Shown here piece after piece: positions 5,014-7,264 of a stretch of 7,264 nucleotides of DNA. The notes beneath the pieces were generated by a model. The model searched no databases, had not been told where the DNA came from, and worked only from the letters and a program-made list of their open reading frames with translations. Both the position numbers and the translations under genes were made by a program. How positions within the stretch are numbered: the first letter of the stretch is position 1; every line of letters begins with the position of its first letter. This DNA comes from Methanocaldococcaceae archaeon (GTDB lineage: Archaea > AGJL01 > Methanococci > Methanococcales > Methanocaldococcaceae). Location of the stretch: the NCBI GenBank assembly GCA_027023665.1, contig JALVUY010000197.1:1-7264 (forward strand), read 5' to 3'.

Positions 5014-6346
5014 AATTGCTCAACTCTTCAATTTCTCCCTTTCTGGGATCTACATACTTTGGAATAGATATGTTCTGTAAATTTCCATTAACAATATCTT
5101 TAAACAAATCAATAATATGACAATACTTTCTCTCGGTGTATGTAAATAATTTACAATCCTTAATAAATACTTTTTCATACTTTTTTAAAAACTTTTCAAC
5201 TCTCTCCTTTTTAAATATTTCTGGCCCTTCCCTCAATGTAACCTTTGGTAATTTATATACTAAAAATTCCCAATATAGATAGCAATAATTATCATCTGCA
5301 AAGCACTTACTTTCCAAAATTACGAACTCATTTTTAGCAATAATTTTATTTATACTTTTTTGAAGTTTTTCCATCTGTGGATATATTATATCATCAACAA
5401 CATCTTCTCTTGGAATCTTTAATATCAACCTATATCCATGCTCTCTATCTTCTAAAATCTTATTTATTTTTTCTTTATAATCCTTAAAGAACTCAATAGA
5501 TGGATTTTTTAAAAATCTTTGAGAATAAAATATAAATTTACAGTAATTTTCCTTGCTTAATGGTGAAGCAACATTTCTATTTAAATCTACTGGGTCATAA
5601 ACTACAAGGGAATCATCAAACTTTTTTAAATTTTTTATATCAACATTCTCATAAAGTTTAAAAATATCCTCTAAGATTATAATTTTTTTTAATTTCCAAT
5701 TTTGGACATCCTTTAATAAATTTATAAATGAACCATAGTGTAAAATTAATAATTCACATAGATAACCAGAAAATCCTTTTGTCTTAACATCAGAGCCATA
5801 TAAACCTAAACTTTTTAAAAATGCCTTTAATAATCTAACTTCATCGCATAATTTTTCATTTAATCTATCTTTTAAGAATTTGTGATGTAATGGGGTTCTA
5901 TCAACAGCAGAAATTATCTTCTCTCCAAAGTTTATTTTATAGCATGGGACGATATCTACATCATATCTATCAACTTTACCTTTAACATAAGGGTGAGAGG
6001 CATAGTTTATTTCATAAAAACCATTTAATTTCTCTATAACTTTTACTCCTATATCTAAGCCTATAGATTCCAATTCATCTTCAGACACTGATTTATCAAA
6101 TAGTATAAAAATATCAATATCATAATCGTCTTTTAAATTCGTATTCCTTGCTGAAGAGCCAACTAATAAAACATCTAAAACTGGATAGTTATTTTCTTTA
6201 GCTATATTCCATATTTCTTTAATAATTGTATTAGCCATTTTTTGTAGTTTATCCATCTCTTCCTTAGATGGCTTTATATTTTTTAAAACTTCTTTTAAAA
6301 TGTTTTCTATATCTTTATCTTTCAATTTGTTATCTTCTATTTCCAT
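5006..6346 (-). CDS. cca: CCA tRNA nucleotidyltransferase, archaeal class I
   Basis: This enzyme adds or repairs the CCA end of tRNAs using CTP and ATP without a template. I prefer the ATG at 6346 because AGTGAT (6356-6351) sits 4 nt before it, the spacing seen at selD and pyrE; an ATG at 6364 would add six residues (MKIVIS). From 6346 the protein has 446 residues, typical of the archaeal enzyme. The class I nucleotidyltransferase signature is at about 61-79: VGSSARNT followed by YDIDIF, with metal-binding D76 and D78. The third carboxylate is D131 in DVDIVPCY. Further family-like segments are SAVDRTPLHHKFL and VKTKGFSGYLCELLILHYGS, followed by the body/tail part with DPVDLNRNVASPLS. It lies between a membrane transferase gene upstream and an unknown protein that overlaps its stop codon by 8 bp. 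Confidence 0.93.
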   Translation of the reverse strand: MEIEDNKLKDKDIENILKEVLKNIKPSKEEMDKLQKMANTIIKEIWNIAKENNYPVLDVLLVGSSARNTNLKDDYDIDIFILFDKSVSEDELESIGLDIGVKVIEKLNGFYEINYASHPYVKGKVDRYDVDIVPCYKINFGEKIISAVDRTPLHHKFLKDRLNEKLCDEVRLLKAFLKSLGLYGSDVKTKGFSGYLCELLILHYGSFINLLKDVQNWKLKKIIILEDIFKLYENVDIKNLKKFDDSLVVYDPVDLNRNVASPLSKENYCKFIFYSQRFLKNPSIEFFKDYKEKINKILEDREHGYRLILKIPREDVVDDIIYPQMEKLQKSINKIIAKNEFVILESKCFADDNYCYLYWEFLVYKLPKVTLREGPEIFKKERVEKFLKKYEKVFIKDCKLFTYTERKYCHIIDLFKDIVNGNLQNISIPKYVDPRKGEIEELSNYG

Positions 6347-6371
6347 ACTAATCACTATTTTCATTATGGAT

Positions 6372-7259
6372 TTAAATATATAAAGATGTAATTATCCCCA
6401 AAATTCCAAAAAATATTCCTATAATCCACAATATTAAAACTAATTGATACTCTTTCATTGGCTTATATTTTAAAATTAATCTTGGTAGTGATAAATAACC
6501 TCCTAAATAATATAGTTTTCCATCCTCTTTTAGAGTTGTTGGTTTATGCTCATCTCTACTCATAACTCCAGCACTAATATATTTTAAAGAGGCATCTATG
6601 ATATAGGGTAAGGTTATAATTAAAAATGGAATATATTCCTTATATAAAACTGCTAAAACTGATAAAAATGCTCCTATTGGTAAGGTTCCTACATCTCCAG
6701 GAAATGTTTTTGCTGGATATTTATTAAAAATTAACAGTCCAAAGTATGAAGAGGCAAAGATTAAAGATAGTATAGAGCCAGTTATATGATTGTTTAAAAA
6801 TAAAATTATACTCATTGAAATTGTTACTATTACTCCTATCCCTATTTCTAATCCATTAAATCCAGCCAGCATATTTGTTAAATTTGAATATATGGTAATT
6901 CCTATGGCAATTAAAAAAATTCCGAATAAATCAATATACGAATATTTGTAAAATAATGTTCCAATGATTAAGCCAGAAATAAATAATAATATCAATTTTT
7001 CTTTTGGAGAGAGTTTGGCTATATCATCAATCACTCCTATTATTCCAGAGGCAATTATTGGTAAAGTAAAAATTGCATTTATAAATGATATAAATAAAAC
7101 ATTAGAAAATAATGGGGCTAAACCTCCCATTTCTGGGACTTTTACTTTTTTACTTTTGTGTAAATCATAGCCAAATTTATAATTAATCATCTTTTTCATT
7201 AGGAAATAACATAATACAACTGAAAATAAAAATGATAATATAATTAAAATAACAACCAT
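6372..7259 (-). CDS. Polyprenyl/dolichyl-phosphate sugar-1-phosphate transferase (MraY/WecA/Alg7 family, AglH-like)
   Basis: Members of this family move a sugar-1-phosphate (often GlcNAc-1-P) from a UDP-sugar to a lipid phosphate in the membrane, the first step of glycan assembly; in methanococci AglH does this for N-glycosylation. The 295-residue protein has about nine to ten hydrophobic membrane segments. Family motifs are KVPEMGG (40-46), the catalytic GVIDD (75-79), SNLTNMLAGFNGLEIG (125-140, with N126, N129 and N136), FPGDVGTLPIGA (186-197) and a cytoplasmic loop SRDEHKP (234-240) with the expected acidic/His character. The exact sugar and lipid cannot be told from sequence. The ATG at 7259 is only 5 nt from the window edge, so its RBS is not visible and the start is provisional. 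cca follows closely (25 nt). Confidence 0.85.
   Translation of the reverse strand: MVVILIILSFLFSVVLCYFLMKKMINYKFGYDLHKSKKVKVPEMGGLAPLFSNVLFISFINAIFTLPIIASGIIGVIDDIAKLSPKEKLILLFISGLIIGTLFYKYSYIDLFGIFLIAIGITIYSNLTNMLAGFNGLEIGIGVIVTISMSIILFLNNHITGSILSLIFASSYFGLLIFNKYPAKTFPGDVGTLPIGAFLSVLAVLYKEYIPFLIITLPYIIDASLKYISAGVMSRDEHKPTTLKEDGKLYYLGGYLSLPRLILKYKPMKEYQLVLILWIIGIFFGILGIITSLYI
6377..6384 (-). promoter_or_regulatory. Candidate TATA box in front of cca, at the end of the transferase gene
   Basis: On the minus strand CTTTATATATTTAAA (6385-6371) contains TTTATATA, a canonical archaeal TATA box. It overlaps the last codons of the upstream gene. Transcription would start near 6355, leaving almost no leader if cca starts at 6346. 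It may be only the AT-rich coding of SLYI-stop, and the three genes may be a single operon. Confidence 0.35.
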
Positions 7260-7264
7260 TATAT

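Overview
The window is AT-rich archaeal DNA, most likely from a Methanocaldococcus species or a close relative among the hyperthermophilic Methanococcales. The evidence is archaeal-type GGTGAT ribosome binding sites, lysine/isoleucine-rich proteins with A/T-ending codons, a PurC/PurS pair, an archaeal (class I) CCA-adding enzyme, a dolichyl-phosphate-type sugar-phosphate transferase, and a selenophosphate synthetase that itself needs selenocysteine and carries an archaeal SECIS hairpin in its 3' untranslated region.

Layout. Positions 1-611 (minus): a nucleotidyltransferase-fold gene interrupted by an in-frame TAG at 108-110; the same frame stays open, with family-like sequence, to the window edge. 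Positions 612-769: a divergent promoter region. Positions 770-1825 (plus): selD, read through a UGA (Sec) codon at 830-832. An annotation that treats UGA as stop would begin the gene too late, for example at 1061. Positions 1826-1997: the selD 3' UTR with the SECIS hairpin (1860-1896), a T-tract terminator, and the purC leader. Positions 1998-2723 purC and 2747-2995 purS (plus): two steps of purine synthesis. Positions 3040-3570 (plus): pyrE, pyrimidine synthesis. Positions 3553-7259 (minus): three tightly packed genes, transcribed as a MraY/Alg7-family membrane transferase, then cca, then a conserved protein of unknown function. The last overlaps the end of pyrE tail to tail by 18 bp.

The most striking observation is a perfect 19-bp inverted repeat inside the selD transcript. 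One arm (841-859) starts 8 nt after the selenocysteine UGA. The other (1823-1841) contains the selD stop codon and ends 18 nt before the SECIS stem. In RNA the arms would form a long, unusually GC-rich helix that folds the ~1 kb message back on itself and brings the 3' UTR SECIS next to the UGA it must recode. The coding arm uses G/C-ending codons that stand out in this AT-rich gene, which points to selection on the RNA rather than the protein. I know of no description of such a UGA-to-SECIS bridging helix in archaea, but I could not search the literature.

The other genes are housekeeping. SelD would make selenophosphate for Sec-tRNA synthesis, and hence for its own translation. PurC, PurS and PyrE supply nucleotides. 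CCA finishes tRNA 3' ends, and its overlapping neighbour of unknown function is probably co-translated with it.
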